Assembly: GCA_034687125.1 (NCBI GenBank)
Contig: JAQGBZ010000057.1
Span: forward strand, 1-64,000
Direction: 5' to 3'
Source of the DNA: Neelides folsomi
Taxonomy: Eukaryota; Arthropoda; Collembola; Neelipleona; Neelidae
DNA: 64,000 nt
Made by a program: the position numbers and the translations under genes. Under the pieces are notes generated by a model that saw only the letters and a list, made by a program, of their open reading frames with translations, searched no databases and was not told where the DNA came from. Below, piece after piece: positions 32,827-46,263 of the stretch. How positions within the stretch are numbered: the first letter of the stretch is position 1; each line of letters starts with the position of its first letter.

Positions 32827-33922
32827 CAGACAAGGGAGAGTGAAAAATAAAGAGCTGTTGAAGTGAACTTAATTGCTCTCACCCATTCAAGCTGACTAAT
32901 GAGGATTGTGTCTTCAACTGTCTCCCTTTAATCCTCCACAGCCCTTTACAAATTCCCACGGCCCCCAAACATCTCTCCGACCGAAGGGGGGAAAGGCGGA
33001 GATTTGAATCTCCGGGATTAATTCCTCCGTTGGTTAATATCTGAGTAATGAGATTACGCCTCTTTTTTCCCCTCTTGAGAGTAATCCGACAAAGCTCCTC
33101 TTCCCTCTCATCCGATTAGCCCAATTTGAGGAAAAGGGAACAAATGCCCCTTTAGATAGACATGTATAATTTTAATACTGTTGGAATTCAAGATAAGACC
33201 CAGTTTCCTCCCTGCGATCCAATCCAGACATTTAAAATGAGTTAATTCAAATTCAGTTCACTTTCTTTTTTTACAACACTTGGACCATGATTATCTAAAA
33301 TAATTAATTTAAATCGGAAATAATTTAAAACTTTCTCAATTATGTAAATGGAATTTAACAATTTATGTAGATTAAGATATTTGAATGGTTTTTTAATTAA
33401 TTACTAATTAAAGTATTTTATGATATTTAGCTAAATGATAATATTGGATTGAATATCGATTCATTTGAGCATTTAATGAAATCCTACTGAAAGCATAAAA
33501 GCCCATTATAGGTAGTCATTAGTAAAAGTCTGGAATGTACGTGATTGGATAGGAGTAAGAGATTCATAATATTTAGCTTGAAAATAAATTAATTAAAGGG
33601 ACTGATGAGGGTAAAGAGGTAGGAGGGATCTGAGGCGGATGAGTCAAGTGGATCTGAGGGCAAGGTAATTGAAAATGAAGAGATTAAAGGGGCTGCTGAC
33701 TGCATAAATGAGTATGAGATAGATTGGGCGTGTGTGATGTAGGTAATAAGAGGCTCCTTAATTGACTCGATGGGGAATCGTAATTAGGAGGAACTTTGGG
33801 AGCGAACCTCGCGGAGGAAGGGCGGGGACGGGAGCGGGAGAGGAGGGCGAGGGCGAACAAGCTCCACCTCCTCCTCTCCTCCTTCCTTCATTCGAGGGAC
33901 GGCTGTCGAGGAAGGCGGACGG
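32827..33922. other. Intergenic and Rx 5' region
   Basis: No exon recognised. The GC- and purine-rich part from about 33770 to 33922 is probably Rx 5' UTR or promoter. The open frame 33762-34106 runs through it in a frame other than that of the Rx octapeptide. Confidence 0.5.
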
Positions 33923-36343
33923 ATGGCGACCCTCGACCCGGAAGATCTCTCAGGCCCTCATTCCATTGACGCCATTCTCGGGCTCAAAGGACGGTCAAGA
34001 AAGGACGAACTATCAGGTCAAACCTCTTTTGCCAATTATTGACCCTTTCCTTCATTTTCACCTTTTTCTCATTTATCCCCGGATTGAGGAAAGCGAGGCA
34101 AAGTGAAAGTTCATTAAATTTCTCTTACTCGTTTACTTTGATTTGCAACATCTAAATTCGCAACCAAACATTTAAATTTATTATTTTAAGGATAATTGAC
34201 TGTATTAACTATCATTAAAGTTAATTAATTTAATTTAATTAGCTAAATATTTAAGTCTGGATTTTATATTAGATTGAGTTTTCTTTAATTTGTTTAGTTT
34301 ATAAGTTATTTATGGTATGTCAGTTATGTAATGTTTGTTGTTAGATTTTTATTTTATCATAAGAGTAGTATGAAGTTAGAGGTGTTTTAAGTGTGGTTTA
34401 ATTTGTTAAAATGTAGTAATTTGTTTAAGGTGTGAACGTTTTGTGTTAATTTTGTTTGTTGTTTTGAGTAGAAGGAAGCGCAGACGAGGAGTACGGTTGT
34501 AAGCAGAGAGCGTCTCCCTCAGACACGTCGTCAGATTTTGGTCGCGGGGGCGAAGAGTCGCCGGCGGAGAGCGTGAAGAAGAAGCACCGGCGGAACCGGA
34601 CGACCTTCACGACCTACCAACTCCACGAGCTCGAGCGGGCGTTCGAGAAGTCCCACTACCCCGATGTGTACTCGCGGGAGGAGCTGGCGATGAAAGTGAA
34701 CCTTCCCGAAGTCCGTGTCCAGGTAATTCAATTACCTCCCTCCTCGTCTTCCCTATTAAGAGGAATGGGGTCCGGAATGGGGAACTAATGGGGGAAATCT
34801 CTCCTTTCCCTCACGCGATCCCCGCAATCCATCACACAACACCCGGGTTGACCTCTGGGTTTGTGGTCCTCTCCGGCGGCCCTCGCGTGCCCGATTAATT
34901 TAATTATCGGCCTCTTAATTGTGAGCTGATTTCTCCGGTCTCGCGTGGGTCGTAATGACCACGCGAGGGCCGTTCGGCCACCAAACACTCACGGCATAAT
35001 CTCTTCACCCACTGCCTCGTTTCGCGTATTACAAATTCCTCGGGAATTCCGTGGTCCCCTCATTGAGTCTCATTAAACTCTCGTTGTTCCTTAACTCCCT
35101 GTTAAGATAAAGCTGTGGAGTTGGAGAGAGCGGCGGAGGATTCCGCCCATTTCTTCTCCACCGCCCGCAACTCCCCCCGTAATTGGCCGTAAAAAATCAC
35201 TTAATGGGAATTATGGGGAGGAGATGGGGAGGGAGATAAGCGGACAGGTCTCAATTAACTCCATAATGGACTCGATTATCGATCCAAGTAATGGACAGGC
35301 CGAAACCTTTCAGAGGAGCCCCAATTACCAAACGGCCCATTCCAACACCAGAACAAACACACAATACACATACCAACATCTCAACTTCCTTCACTGCTTT
35401 TTCATTCACCACGTACGCAGCCACACAAATCACAACTTTAATTTCCCCACTCCGACTACACAATGTTACAATTTATTTTATCACCCATCGTTGAACTCTC
35501 CTATGGAGCTATAAACGACTATCACTCCACTTCAACTCCTAAAAATGTGCTAAAGACCTTTAAATCTTCATTTACTAAAACCACAATTTCTCTATAATTC
35601 ATTTCCTAACTTTCCCACGTCCAATCACTGTCTATCTGTAAGTCGAAAGATTAAATTTATTAATTAAGTACCCATTAAATAATTAAACATTAACTCACAT
35701 ACAATTTAAACATTAAATTACGTATATTAAGTTTAATAGCTTTTAATTAAAAAGAGTTAATTGTAATTACAATTAGGTACAATTACATTAAATTGTTAAA
35801 TATGAAATTGAATGGTTGGATTTGGATTGATTTTAAGGTTTGGTTCCAAAATCGGAGAGCCAAATGGCGCAGACAGGAAAAAATGGAAGCTGCCCGCCTA
35901 GGCCTCTCAGATTACCCGCTCTCCGCCCTGACAAGTCGACCTCCAAGTAGCGGCGGCCCCCAGATCTCCTCCGTCCTCGGTGGACCTCATCTCTCTCTCA
36001 TGGACCCATGGCTCGCAAATCCCCTGCTTGGGTCAACGCTCTCACACGCCCTCCCCGGTAATTATGAAAATGTTTTTTAGTTTTTTCATCTTTAATTTGT
36101 CACCGCTCGGTTTCCTCCACCTCCATTGAGACGATGACTAAAATGAAAATTGACTGTATGTAGTGTGTATGTATATGTGTAGGCTTCCTGGCCCACCACG
36201 CCTCCCCGTACCCTTCGTACATCCCATCCGGAGTCTACCCGGTGGAGAAGGAGGAGGCGGCCGAGCGGTCGTCGAGCATCGCGTCCCTCCGGCTTAAAGC
36301 GAAAGAACATCTCGAGTCCCTCAAGTCACTCCCGATCACGTGA
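33923..36343 (+). CDS. Rx: Retinal homeobox protein Rx/Rax
   Basis: Paired-class homeobox transcription factor for eye and anterior brain development. Four exons, 33923-34016, 34472-34722, 35838-36057 and 36183-36343, join in phase to give 241 residues. All Rx hallmarks are present: octapeptide HSIDAILGL, a Lys-rich leader into the homeodomain ([20 protein letters not shown]), [20 protein letters not shown] and [15 protein letters not shown], and the C-terminal OAR motif [17 protein letters not shown]. Intron 2 (1.1 kb) splits the homeodomain between RVQ and VWF, the classic paired-class position. The ATG at 33923 is the first in frame near the octapeptide, but the frame continues upstream, so the N-terminus could be longer. 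It is tail to tail with a homeobrain-like gene 1.7 kb away. Confidence 0.96.
34723..35837 (+). other. Rx intron 2 (1.1 kb) within the homeodomain
   Basis: GT-AG intron between homeodomain residues Q and V. The first 500 bp are notably GC-rich, the rest AT-rich. The open frame 35224-35514 shows no recognisable product. Confidence 0.7.
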
Positions 36344-38061
36344 CGGGATTAATAATTACATAAATACGACGACATCTAAATAACGTTTAATAAAGAGACA
36401 AATTCCCTCACCCTCAATATATTTCATTTCGATTTATTTACCATTTCCTCAATTCCATTTAGATTTTAGAAATTCCGCACATCGTCGACTCATCGTCAAT
36501 TTAAGGATTAATTATGAAAAGAATTCCTCGTTCTGGGATATTACATTTTAAAAGATGACATTCCTGTTGGGTATTTATTAGGGATATTTAGGAATATTTA
36601 AGTAGTATGGTTATCTCGTCAGGACATGTGAGAAAAGGTTCATTAGATGGAAGGCCCAATTGAGATTTAATCCGAATGAATTAGAAAATTCTCGTCCTAT
36701 TGAAGAACAGAAAAGAGCGAGGGAAATGAAACGAGGGAGTTGGTGAAGCAGACGAATGACATTTATCTCCCCGATTAATAATCTCCCGGTGAATGAGGTT
36801 GATATTAAAAGGAAGATTCCCGGTTGTAACTCGGAGAGGACAGAAGGTGCGTTTAGGCGTCTCTCGCATATCAGAGGGAGTCAATTTTAATAAACTCCAC
36901 TTACATCCTTTCATCTCCCATTGTTTACCCACCCATCATTCATGAGCCTTTTGAGCCATGGACGAGTGGAACATGGTCTTCAGCCCCCTTTATCTTTTAT
37001 TCATATACACAAAGGATTCTCGACTATAAACTATAAACGCCTCCAAATATTCCAACGGCGGCAATCACACGGCCAATCCAACTCCAATTTCATCAATTGA
37101 GGATTAAATCACGTTTTACAAATTAGACTCAATAACCTTGCTAATAAGCTGTATATTCACTCTGTCGAAAAAAGTCCTTCTTTTGTTTGGAGTAAGCTGA
37201 GCTACTTATATTTAATATTGACAATCCCTCCCCGTGCGCATTTCTCATCCATTGCACGTGCTGATTGGCAGTCGTTTAAAAGCAATTTGGGAATTAATTA
37301 AATAGAAAAGCCGAGCAATTAATATGAAATGAGACGGAGAGAAAAAAGTTGAAATTGAGTTGAGAATTTATCAGAATCGTCCCTGAATTTGAAGACGAGC
37401 TGTGTGTTTCTTTGAAAGCTGCCGAAGAGAAAATTGAAGTAGAAACGAGTGATTAATTGTGATTGTGGAGTTTAGGAAAAGGGGGATTATCAATTTAATT
37501 TTCTCCTCCCCCGTTTATTTGCTCCTTGTCCTTCCATGAAAGTTTTAATTTCGGCGATGTCATTCCTTCTTCGCCGCGGGACTCCTTCTGCAGCTCCTCC
37601 ACTGGAAGTTCCTCTTTGAAAACATAGACTCATATTCTCCCACTGAATTAGACGCATATAATGGATAAATGGCCTACTATAGGAGTCATATGTAGTTATA
37701 AAGTCTTTTGGAAGATTAAGGGAGAGGTTTGGGTGAGAGATTGTGCAAACAGTGGTGAAAAGTCTCTTTCCCATTCCGGCCCTTCGACTCTCATATTAGT
37801 TCTAACTTCATAGCCTCTCTGCTCTGTAATCCGAAAAGGTAATAAATGCTCTTGGGAAGGAGTGTGCTCCGTCGGCCCGCTTTTATTCACTCAAATTAAA
37901 GAGAAAATGTCACTAAAAATCAAATTAATTGTGAGGACGGGGAAGGAAGGGAAAATATTTGTCTAGTCCTTTAATAAGTGGCAGAGTGTGTGAATAACAC
38001 GAACTCCTCCAACAGCCCCTTATTGCTCTCCTCCCCGTCGGCCGCCGGTCCAATGTAGACT
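36344..38061. other. Spacer between Rx and hbn stop codons
   Basis: 1.7 kb between two convergent homeobox genes. Besides 3' UTRs I see no exon. Frames at 36681-36932 and 37490-37890 (minus) are not recognisable. Confidence 0.5.
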
Positions 38062-40135
38062 TTAAGTTTGGAATGAATTGCGTTTGGCGGCCGCCGCTTC
38101 CATAAAAGCGCGGCAACTTTCCTCCCGGCGACGGACGACGAGGTCCAACGGTCGTTCGTCCTCGTGTCCCCATGATGGGAAAAAGAGATGGTGAAATGGG
38201 GAGAGTGTGGTGGAGTAATGAAAAGGAAATTCCTCCTCTTCGCTCTCGCTCCGTTTTCTCTTCTTCCGCCATTTAGCCCGCCGGTTTTGAAACCACACCT
38301 TTGAAATAAATTACATTTTTTGTACTTGGATTAATAAACCCACTTTGAAGGATAATGTATGGCTAATAGGAAAGGAGTGGCTACAAATAATATACATTTG
38401 AGTATCAAGTTTTTTCTTCAAACTAACTAACAATAAGCACATATCTATTAGTACATGTGAATTGAACATGAGACACAAAGGGGCTCTTGAAATCGTGAAT
38501 AGGATTTAAAATAGGGACGAGAGGAGGACTATCGATGGCAATGAGGAAGGGAAATCATTTTTTCTTAATGGCTTAAATGAAGTTGTGTGAGCGGGGGTAA
38601 TGCGACGTGTAATGGACGAAGGCAGCTGTGAGTCTCCCGGAGATGGGAGGATAAAACTCATTGAGGAGACGACGGTGGGGATGTGAAGGGTGGGTGAATG
38701 GGGGCGCAATTAGGGCCAAGCTCCGATCCTATCACCTCTTTGTCCCATTGTCAAGGCGGCGGATTACCCCCTCAAGAGTGATAATGGGGACGGTAATGCA
38801 GTACGGGTAATTGTCCCGGGCCCTTCGCTCCACAAAGGGCCCACTCAATTACCTGAATCCGAGCTTCTGAGAGTCCGAGACGCGACGCAAGGTCCTCGCG
38901 AGCCCCAACGTCTGGATACTGACCTCAAAATACAAACAGGATTTTAATTAGATTAAATTATATGGTTAATTTCCTAATATCTAAATTGGTGGCCCATTGG
39001 AGTGGAAGGACCCATAAAGGGAAATTAAGGGTAATTGAAATTATCCATAAAACGTGGTTCGGGTATCACGATCAAGAACCTAACATTCATGCAGGAATTG
39101 GATGGAGAAATGCACGTTTATAATAGTTGGTTATCAACGACGCATTGCACAAGGATAAGGGTCTTATTAGAGCACATTAGTAAGAAAAGTGTTTGTTACT
39201 TTGGAGCATAATTTTATTATTCAATAGTGCCTGACTGAGAGTTCTTAAAGTCTGATTGTTCGTCTGCATGTAAACAATGTGAGGTTTCCATTATCAGTCT
39301 CGTCTCGCCGTCCAGAATGATATGCGTGAGGTTTAAGGTAAAATGATCGAAGTGAATGGTGATTATTGGAGAGATAAAGCCCTCACTCACAACAACCCTC
39401 TTGTCCATGAGAGTCCGGGCAAAGGAAGGAAGTTATGATTTTTAAAGGGTCCTAATCCTCCTCCTCTTTGGCATGAGGAATAATTGAGAGAAATGGGCAG
39501 TGGAGCCAGAACCGACCCTTTCGCACCTTCACTCAAGGGACTCACCAACGAGGAAAGAACGCGATTATCACTTCTTAAATACAATAACACTCTGCTTTTA
39601 TTTCCAGACGCTAAAACCTCATGTAAACACTCACCAAAATTCACTTCCACTCAATGCAGACTATTTATTTGGAAAACCAATGAACTCCTTATTTACAATT
39701 GTAAAATTGTTTATTAGATCATTCACTTTACACTCCTTTGTATTTTTCACATCCTATATAATTAATAGGATTTTAGTGTTGTAACGGTAAGTTTAATTAA
39801 ATTACTTTATTCAATTACTTTCTCAAATCTAAGTTTTAATAGAAAAGTTGCATATTTGAGTTGCGAAAGTGAAAAGTATGATAAGAGCAAATTGAATTAC
39901 TGTGTTCCGCTAAATGAATGAGAGCGTTGAAAAGGGTTTTGATTAATTGAAGAGGTGATTGAATAAAAGGATTTTAATTGATCCCTCGACTGGCTAATGC
40001 AATAATGGTTAATTAAAACAAAGAGGGGCTTTTTACTTTTTGAGAACGCGAGTTCTAATTCGGAGAGTTGATAGGTGGAAAAGGTCGTTCGAGATCTTCG
40101 TATCTTCCTCGGGCGTTGGTCTTCTTCCTCCCCGC
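38062..40135 (-). CDS. hbn: Paired-class homeobox protein, homeobrain-like (5' end uncertain)
   Basis: Transcription factor with a complete homeodomain spread over three exons: 40037-40135, 38853-38923 and 38062-38298. The joins are phase-exact: KIRRSRTTFSTYQLSELELA, FSKSQYPDVGAREDLASRL, GLSEARIQ, then [27 protein letters not shown] and LSEAR together fit homeobrain better than Rx, Otp or Arx, and Rx as neighbour supports it. Several positions are unusual (GAREDLASRLG). About 60 residues follow the homeodomain, acidic at first (SESEEEEF), with no OAR motif. Exon 40135 needs an upstream exon ending in phase 1; a candidate is 40463-40499 (MRVPSTAQLPMF), but its donor is weak. No octapeptide was found. 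Confidence 0.82.
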
Positions 40136-41754
40136 CTGAAATTATTAGAAAATGAAGAAAATGAAGATGTATAAATTAATATTAGGAATAATATCTTTTA
40201 TTCTTATATGGGATTAATTAGGATTAATTTAAATTAATTTTCAATTTATACATTTAATGAAAGTTATGAATCAAATATTGTTTTATAACTGTACTAATAT
40301 ATTATTTACCAATTTATTTGTAAAGATAGAAAATGATTTTGAAAAGAAATTCTTACTTGATTCTCTAAATGCTACTTTTTTATCATTTGGGCTGGTGAAG
40401 TGTATTGAATTAGCCATGGAGTAGCAGGAGAGTCGTTGAGCCCTTCGGTTCCTTTCCCGGACTGAACATTGGTAATTGAGCCGTCGAAGGGACCCTCATT
40501 AAAACTCCACACATTTCATTCGCCCCTCTCAGTAAATAAATGGATGAGAGGACGTTGCTCTTCACGCATATCTCATTTCCTTACCTCAAATCAAGACTCA
40601 TAGGCGTCATATTAACCCATAGGGATTGGACCACATGGAGTGAGGAATTAAATAAATTGTACATTAACTTTATCTTTATGTGTTCTCTATGTTGACACAC
40701 TAAATAAGATTGATATGTCTGACGAAGCGAATGAATCCTTCCGCAATAACCGCACCTTATCGGCAATCTTATTGATTAGTAAATGTATTCTTTGTAAGCT
40801 GTAAAACATAAGATATTACTTTAGTATAAAAGTAAACAATTATTACAAATTAATTTCACATTAAAATTACTGTTAAATAATAAATGTGAAACTTCAATGA
40901 TAGCCGAATAAATGGAATTAAACGTTTTTATTTTTAAGTATTATGTTACATATTGTGTAAAGAGTAAAGGTATAATACATATTATGTATTTAATAGTGAA
41001 TAATGTAAAAAGTATTTGTGTATTATTTACACAATTTAGCATAAAAATGAATTAAGCGATTGTTTATTCATCCAAATTCCACGATAAAATTATATTTGGT
41101 ATATATTTAGATGTATAGAATTTATGTAATTTAACACTACTTAAGAATCAATTGATAAGTCAACAACTTGCACCTGAAATCTCGTTCGCCAAATATTAGT
41201 AGATGTTTATTTACATAACATATCCACAGTAGTATTATATGTATTATTAGTATTATATTAGCCATACTAATTATATCGCCGCTTTCGATAAGGATCAATT
41301 CCACATAAAATGAATTTTTTATGAATGAAATTTTATGCAAACAACTATGCAAAAATCTTTAATAAAACTTTACTAATTTTCCCAACTATCTATAATAAAT
41401 ACTTATTTAATATAATATTAAAATTTTCTGCGGTTTTATAATTGCAAATCATTAGAAATTAAAAGAATTTTTTTAAAATTAACATTAAAACGTTGCCATT
41501 AAATGGTTAATTTATATTTATACAGTATTGGATATTAATGCCAATTTATTGTTAGTCGTTCGGCCATCATAAAAACTTTTATTTAAACATTTGCTCCGCT
41601 AATTTGAGAGAATCTAAAAAATATTTTGATATTAAAATAATTTTTAAAAATTATACAATATGCCTAAATACTTTCAAAATAATTGTTAGTTGATTAAAAT
41701 TAAAAGAAAAAATTTTTTTAATAAAAAACAAATCAATGTTAGAAAATATTTTAC
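40136..41754. other. Intergenic, hbn 5' side
   Basis: Probably includes the hbn promoter and perhaps its first exon (40463-40499). From 40780 on it is very AT-rich with no gene that I can support. Confidence 0.5.
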
Positions 41755-42061
41755 CTAAGATGATTTGAGTAATATTTGAATCAGTTATATCCGTTGCATT
41801 TTCAAATTTTCGATTTTGTAAAAAACTGAGAATGTTTGAAGATTGGTTAATCCCACCCGAATTATTAAAAGTGTTATATAATTGTAGAGCAATAAGCCCA
41901 CAAAATGGAAAGAAAAATAAAAGAAGGAAAATGACAAATTCAGGATTTGTGGTAATTGAGTAGAATGGAGCGAGATCTTCCAAATCACCTATTATGTCCA
42001 AACACTCTCCAAAATTCAATAGCACGGATATAAGAAAAAATTGAATAAATATGATATTCAT
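41755..42061 (-). CDS. Short glycosylated membrane or secreted protein, partial
   Basis: I do not recognise it. The first exon starts at 42061 with a signal peptide (MNIIFIQFFLISVLLNFGEC). A hydrophobic segment follows (FVIFLLLFFFPFCGLIAL), then a region with four N-glycosylation sequons (NNS, NQS, NAT, NIT). A GT donor at 41754-41753 ends the exon in phase 1. The next exon is not certain; an acceptor near 41341 would add a few residues and a stop. It lies just downstream of DCST1 on the same strand and could be a separate gene or a pseudogene. Confidence 0.4.
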
Positions 42062-42377
42062 TTTTATTTAATTTATATTGCAATAAATTAATGTATCTAC
42101 TTCCTTACTGATTATCTGAACAATTTTTTAGCAGAATGATACGAACTATTGAAGAATTAACCTAGTTTGAGATATTAAATAAAGAGATGCAATGAGATCT
42201 CGAACAGATTGAACATAATCCTCCTTTCAATATTCATACATTCTACATTAAAGGAATGTACTTAAAGTTAGTTTTAACGTAATCTATGCACATTTTTTAT
42301 TTTAATTGGCAATAAGTATTTTGAACTAATGCAAATGACGATCTCATTTCCAAAATTAAAAAAGCAAATTTCAACCT

Positions 42378-45300
42378 TTAATTTCGTCTTTTAATTAGGT
42401 TAGGTTTCATTTCATTCATATCTTCGTCTGGTTCAGATCCTCTGAAATTAAAATAATCAATAAGAAACTAAAAAATGGGTTATTTTATGTATTTGTTTAT
42501 ATTTTGTTTGGTTAGTTTAAATGATATAAAATTTTCAACCTTTCTTCACTTTCGCCATCATCCTCAAAATGAAAGGACTCCATACATGCAGGACATTTTT
42601 CTTCAAGTTCTTTGAAACAACCAATGCAATATGGAGTCGCACAATTAAAACACTTAACAAAATTAATTTCATCATCTTCGTCTCCTTTTCGGCCACAGAG
42701 AAAGCAATTTACTCCGGATTTGAAACCAAATATTCTTAAAAATCTCAAACAACACGGAGCCCTGTACAATACATGAGGATTTTATTTAAATTATTAAAAT
42801 TAAACAATGCTCATTGCTATATTGATTAAATCATTCATAAAAGTTTGTTATGTATCAAAAATGACAAAATTAAAAAATAATGATTGAAAATGCGTAATCA
42901 TTTATTGATAATTTTTAGTTTTTACATGTGCGTTAGGCGATCTAAAAGCGTGATTTTATATTCTGGATTATTTCTTTCATTCCCATTGAACTTGTCGTTG
43001 AGTTGCCTCCTTGTAAATTGTAAGAAATTGTCTCTTGAAATTAAGATGTGTGTGTAGAGCCAACGGTCTCGTGCAACGATTCTCTCAGGATAGTAGATCT
43101 CACATATAACATGTCGTAGACGAAGTCCATAAGGTTCAAGAAAAGACAAAACGTAACAGAGAACAATAAGAAGAACTGAAAACATTTTTTAAAAACCATC
43201 CTTTGCAATCAATCGCCCTTTGTTAAATTTTAGAACAATAAAAAAACTGCAGTAAATATCAAAATAAACACTTTATATTATATGTATTCATCGATTACTA
43301 TTATCTTAACATGGAAAATACTGTAAAATGTTTAAAATTTTAACTATTATTTTGTATTTTATAAAAACTTAAATGACTTACTAATAAGCTTGTATGTATT
43401 ATAATTTGGAACTGACGGAATTGGCAAACACGGAGTTGTGTCGAGTGGAGGAAAAATATCACCAATTTCGCTTAAGCTCTTTAACATAGCTCTATATAAA
43501 TCAGCAAGAAAGCCTTCGCCTTCAACTTTGATATCTCCAATTACTTCTAATGGATGATAAAATTACAAAGTCAGTAAAAACAAATAAATATCATTTAATT
43601 GTTAAATGATTAATAATTATTATAATATTTATTTCAAACCTTTGAAATCGACCTTTAAAGCTCCATATTCCCTTACAATCAAAAGGAACTGATAAAGTAA
43701 ATAATCCATGTAGACAAAATTTAGGATTTTTCCAGAAGAAAAGGAAACGAGGATGAGAGAGCGATATAAACCAGATTTTTCACTTTGAGCTAGGTTTATA
43801 GACCACGTCTATAATAATTCGGCATTACTAAACTAATATTTACATTAAAATCAGTAATTAATTTCAGATATATTAAAATACTGAGATTATACATACGTCA
43901 ATGTAATATCGAGATTCGTGCGTTTTAATAGGGAAAATAATTTCTTTTCCTAGCTTCCTTCTTTGTCTATCCATCTTAACCATTCCTTTCGTTAGAAAAA
44001 TGTTATCGTGAAAATCCGTTGAAATAAAACGCCATTTGTATCGCCAAGTCCTATTTTATGAAGTTAACACCAATTGTACGTGCATTTAAAATATAATAAT
44101 TTTAATAAAAAGTTTGAATACTCACTTGAATATAAAAAGATAGAAAAAGCCACACGCGATGAAATCAACAATTCGAATGTATTTGAATAGCCATCCAATC
44201 TTAGACCAAATTTCTTCCTTAATTCCGCGAAATATTTCCTTAAATTCTTTTGATCGACTCAGCTCATGTTTAAAGTCGTGGTCCACAGCAAGTCGAATAT
44301 CAAAAAACTCCTTAATCTTTTGGAAAAAGTTCTTAACTTCTGAAAATAAAAAAAATCAATTAATTTAAATAATTGATATCTTGGATTACAAAATTTAAGA
44401 ATTCCATTTGGATTTGGTCATTTCACAATTGGAATAATTTATAAAAATATTTATATAAATACCTTGTTTAATCGGAGAAAAAATTTGTTCTTTGACAAGA
44501 GAAGGAAGCCAACAAAGAACGTCAACAATTTTAGCAACGTGGCACAAATACTTTGAAGCATCGGCCACTGAGCACATCCAATCCATTACAGATCCAAGTT
44601 GATGTTTACAGTCAGCAACTGCTTCTTCAAAAGCCGCTTCACATCTCTCAAATGGAGTGCCTGCGACAGTATTGCAAACTTCTACATTGACTTTTAGCCA
44701 ACGCCAAGCTGATTGAATATCATCAACTAAAAATATTTTACAATAATGTCAATGTGAAGTCATAATAATTTTTTTTAAAAAGTAACATTAAAATAGCTTG
44801 TTCGTATATTAAATATATGTAGATACACAATAATGATGATGGGATGTATTTAATATATGTACCTCCCCAAAAGTTATATTTTACTGGGTAAACTTACGAA
44901 CTGAAATAATTGGATTTACGATTTTCTTTAGCTCAGCTTTCACTTTTTCTGCCATAAGTTTTACTTCCTTAATAATGTTTGCTAAAACGGATTTTAAAAT
45001 TGACCATGGATGCCTCACAAGGTCAATTAAACTTTGACATAATTTCTTCACCAATTCCTTCAAATAAAGGAGTGATTAAATTAACTAATACTACAAACTG
45101 AACGACAACGAATCATGTAAATCTAAAATTAAAGTTTAAATAAGTTTATATACGAACTTGGCCACAAATGAGGGATTCAGAAAGAATTTCCATGTTTTCT
45201 GCAGTATTTCTTGCAGGTCCAGAAAGAGCGAGGATAAGCGAATAAGCTAAAATTCCTGTTCGTCCTCTTCTCGTAAACATTTGGGTTATTAGCAAAAGAA

Positions 45301-45907
45301 GGAAACAGCGACAATCAGCGTTGAACGCCAATCCAAAAGTGCAGAAAAATCCAAACGTTAGAGAAATCCAGAGAGAAATTGAGATCCCGAATCCGAGTTG
45401 AATAATTAAGAAAGCAAGCAAAGAATAAGTCAGAAAAAGGCCACCTTAAATTCAGTAAAGTTTTTATTAACCAAAATCTTAATAAAATATGTAGATAAGT
45501 CAATTCTTAATCTAAGTTTTTTGCTTACTCACAAATCCTAAAAAGCTCGTTAGAACTGTATTGGGAAGCGTTCCAAAAGTAAAAAGCTTGGAACAAAATG
45601 AAGGTTCTTCTCCTTCTTCATTAAAACAGCACCTGTAATATAAAATTAAAATCAATATTAATAAACATAAATTTTGTTTATTCTGCAAATTAATTTAATT
45701 AAATTAATTGAGTAAATCTTAATCTTAAAATTGAGTTTACTTAAATATGAATCTGAATGGGCGTTGATAGCAAGGATAAATAGGCTCGACCCCTATAGAT
45801 CTCCTATAAGCGTTTAACTTGGCTCGTTTCATTTTAGAAATTGCTCGCTTTATTCTACAGGCTTTCAAGACCATGCTTATTGCTGTTAATACTGTAAAGA
45901 AAATCAT
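42378..45907 (-). CDS. DCST1: DC-STAMP domain-containing protein 1 (DCST1/sneaky family)
   Basis: Multi-pass membrane protein. In animals this family acts on sperm in gamete interaction (fly sneaky, worm spe-42/49), and DCST1 has a RING-type end. Twelve exons on the minus strand: 45741-45907, 45529-45632, 45158-45444, 44898-45057, 44463-44726, 44126-44339, 43897-44050, 43640-43808, 43382-43546, 42926-43175, 42540-42761 and 42378-42441. All phases agree, 739 residues. Seen: the hydrophobic N-terminal part, GPARNTAENMEILSESLICG, PFERCEAAFEEAVADCKHQ, the DNIFLTKGMVKMDRQRR stretch, YYPERIVARDRWLYTHIL, and a C4-type zinc finger NCFLCGRK...KCFNC..PYCIGCF..CPAC. Without the last splice the frame ends at 42512 instead (LKILYHLN). 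Head to head with CNDP2. Confidence 0.9.
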
Positions 45908-46263
45908 TGTACTGGAAATGATTTATTCTACTAACGAATTATAATAAACTACACTTGGAGATAGTATTTAAAGCAACTTCACACGTTACACATTACTTCA
46001 AATAATTACATCAAGATGCCTTCAAGATTAATATTAAAGAATTGAGCAATTGAGTTGTATTCTGTATCTTGTGTTAAACGAAATACCAAGCAACATTTAT
46101 GAAAAACTTATGTTAGAATAGGATAAATTATTAATTGATTGATTAATTTAGGAATTTATTTAGGATTAACTATTTTTTTAAGTTTTTGTATATATTTTGT
46201 AATATAATTATATTGGTATAATAGATTATAAGTGCAAATTGAGAGGAGGATCAAAGTTTGACA
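45908..46263. promoter_or_regulatory. Divergent promoter region of DCST1 and CNDP2
   Basis: 356 bp between the two start codons. AT-rich, with no specific binding site that I would name. Confidence 0.5.

Noticed and set aside
33762-34106. 114-residue frame before Rx
   Set aside because: It is out of frame with the octapeptide HSIDAILGL and the homeodomain; probably 5' UTR.
41137-41352. Minus-strand frame with a hydrophobic stretch as the next exon of the 41755-42061 gene
   Set aside because: The intron phase does not match the upstream donor.
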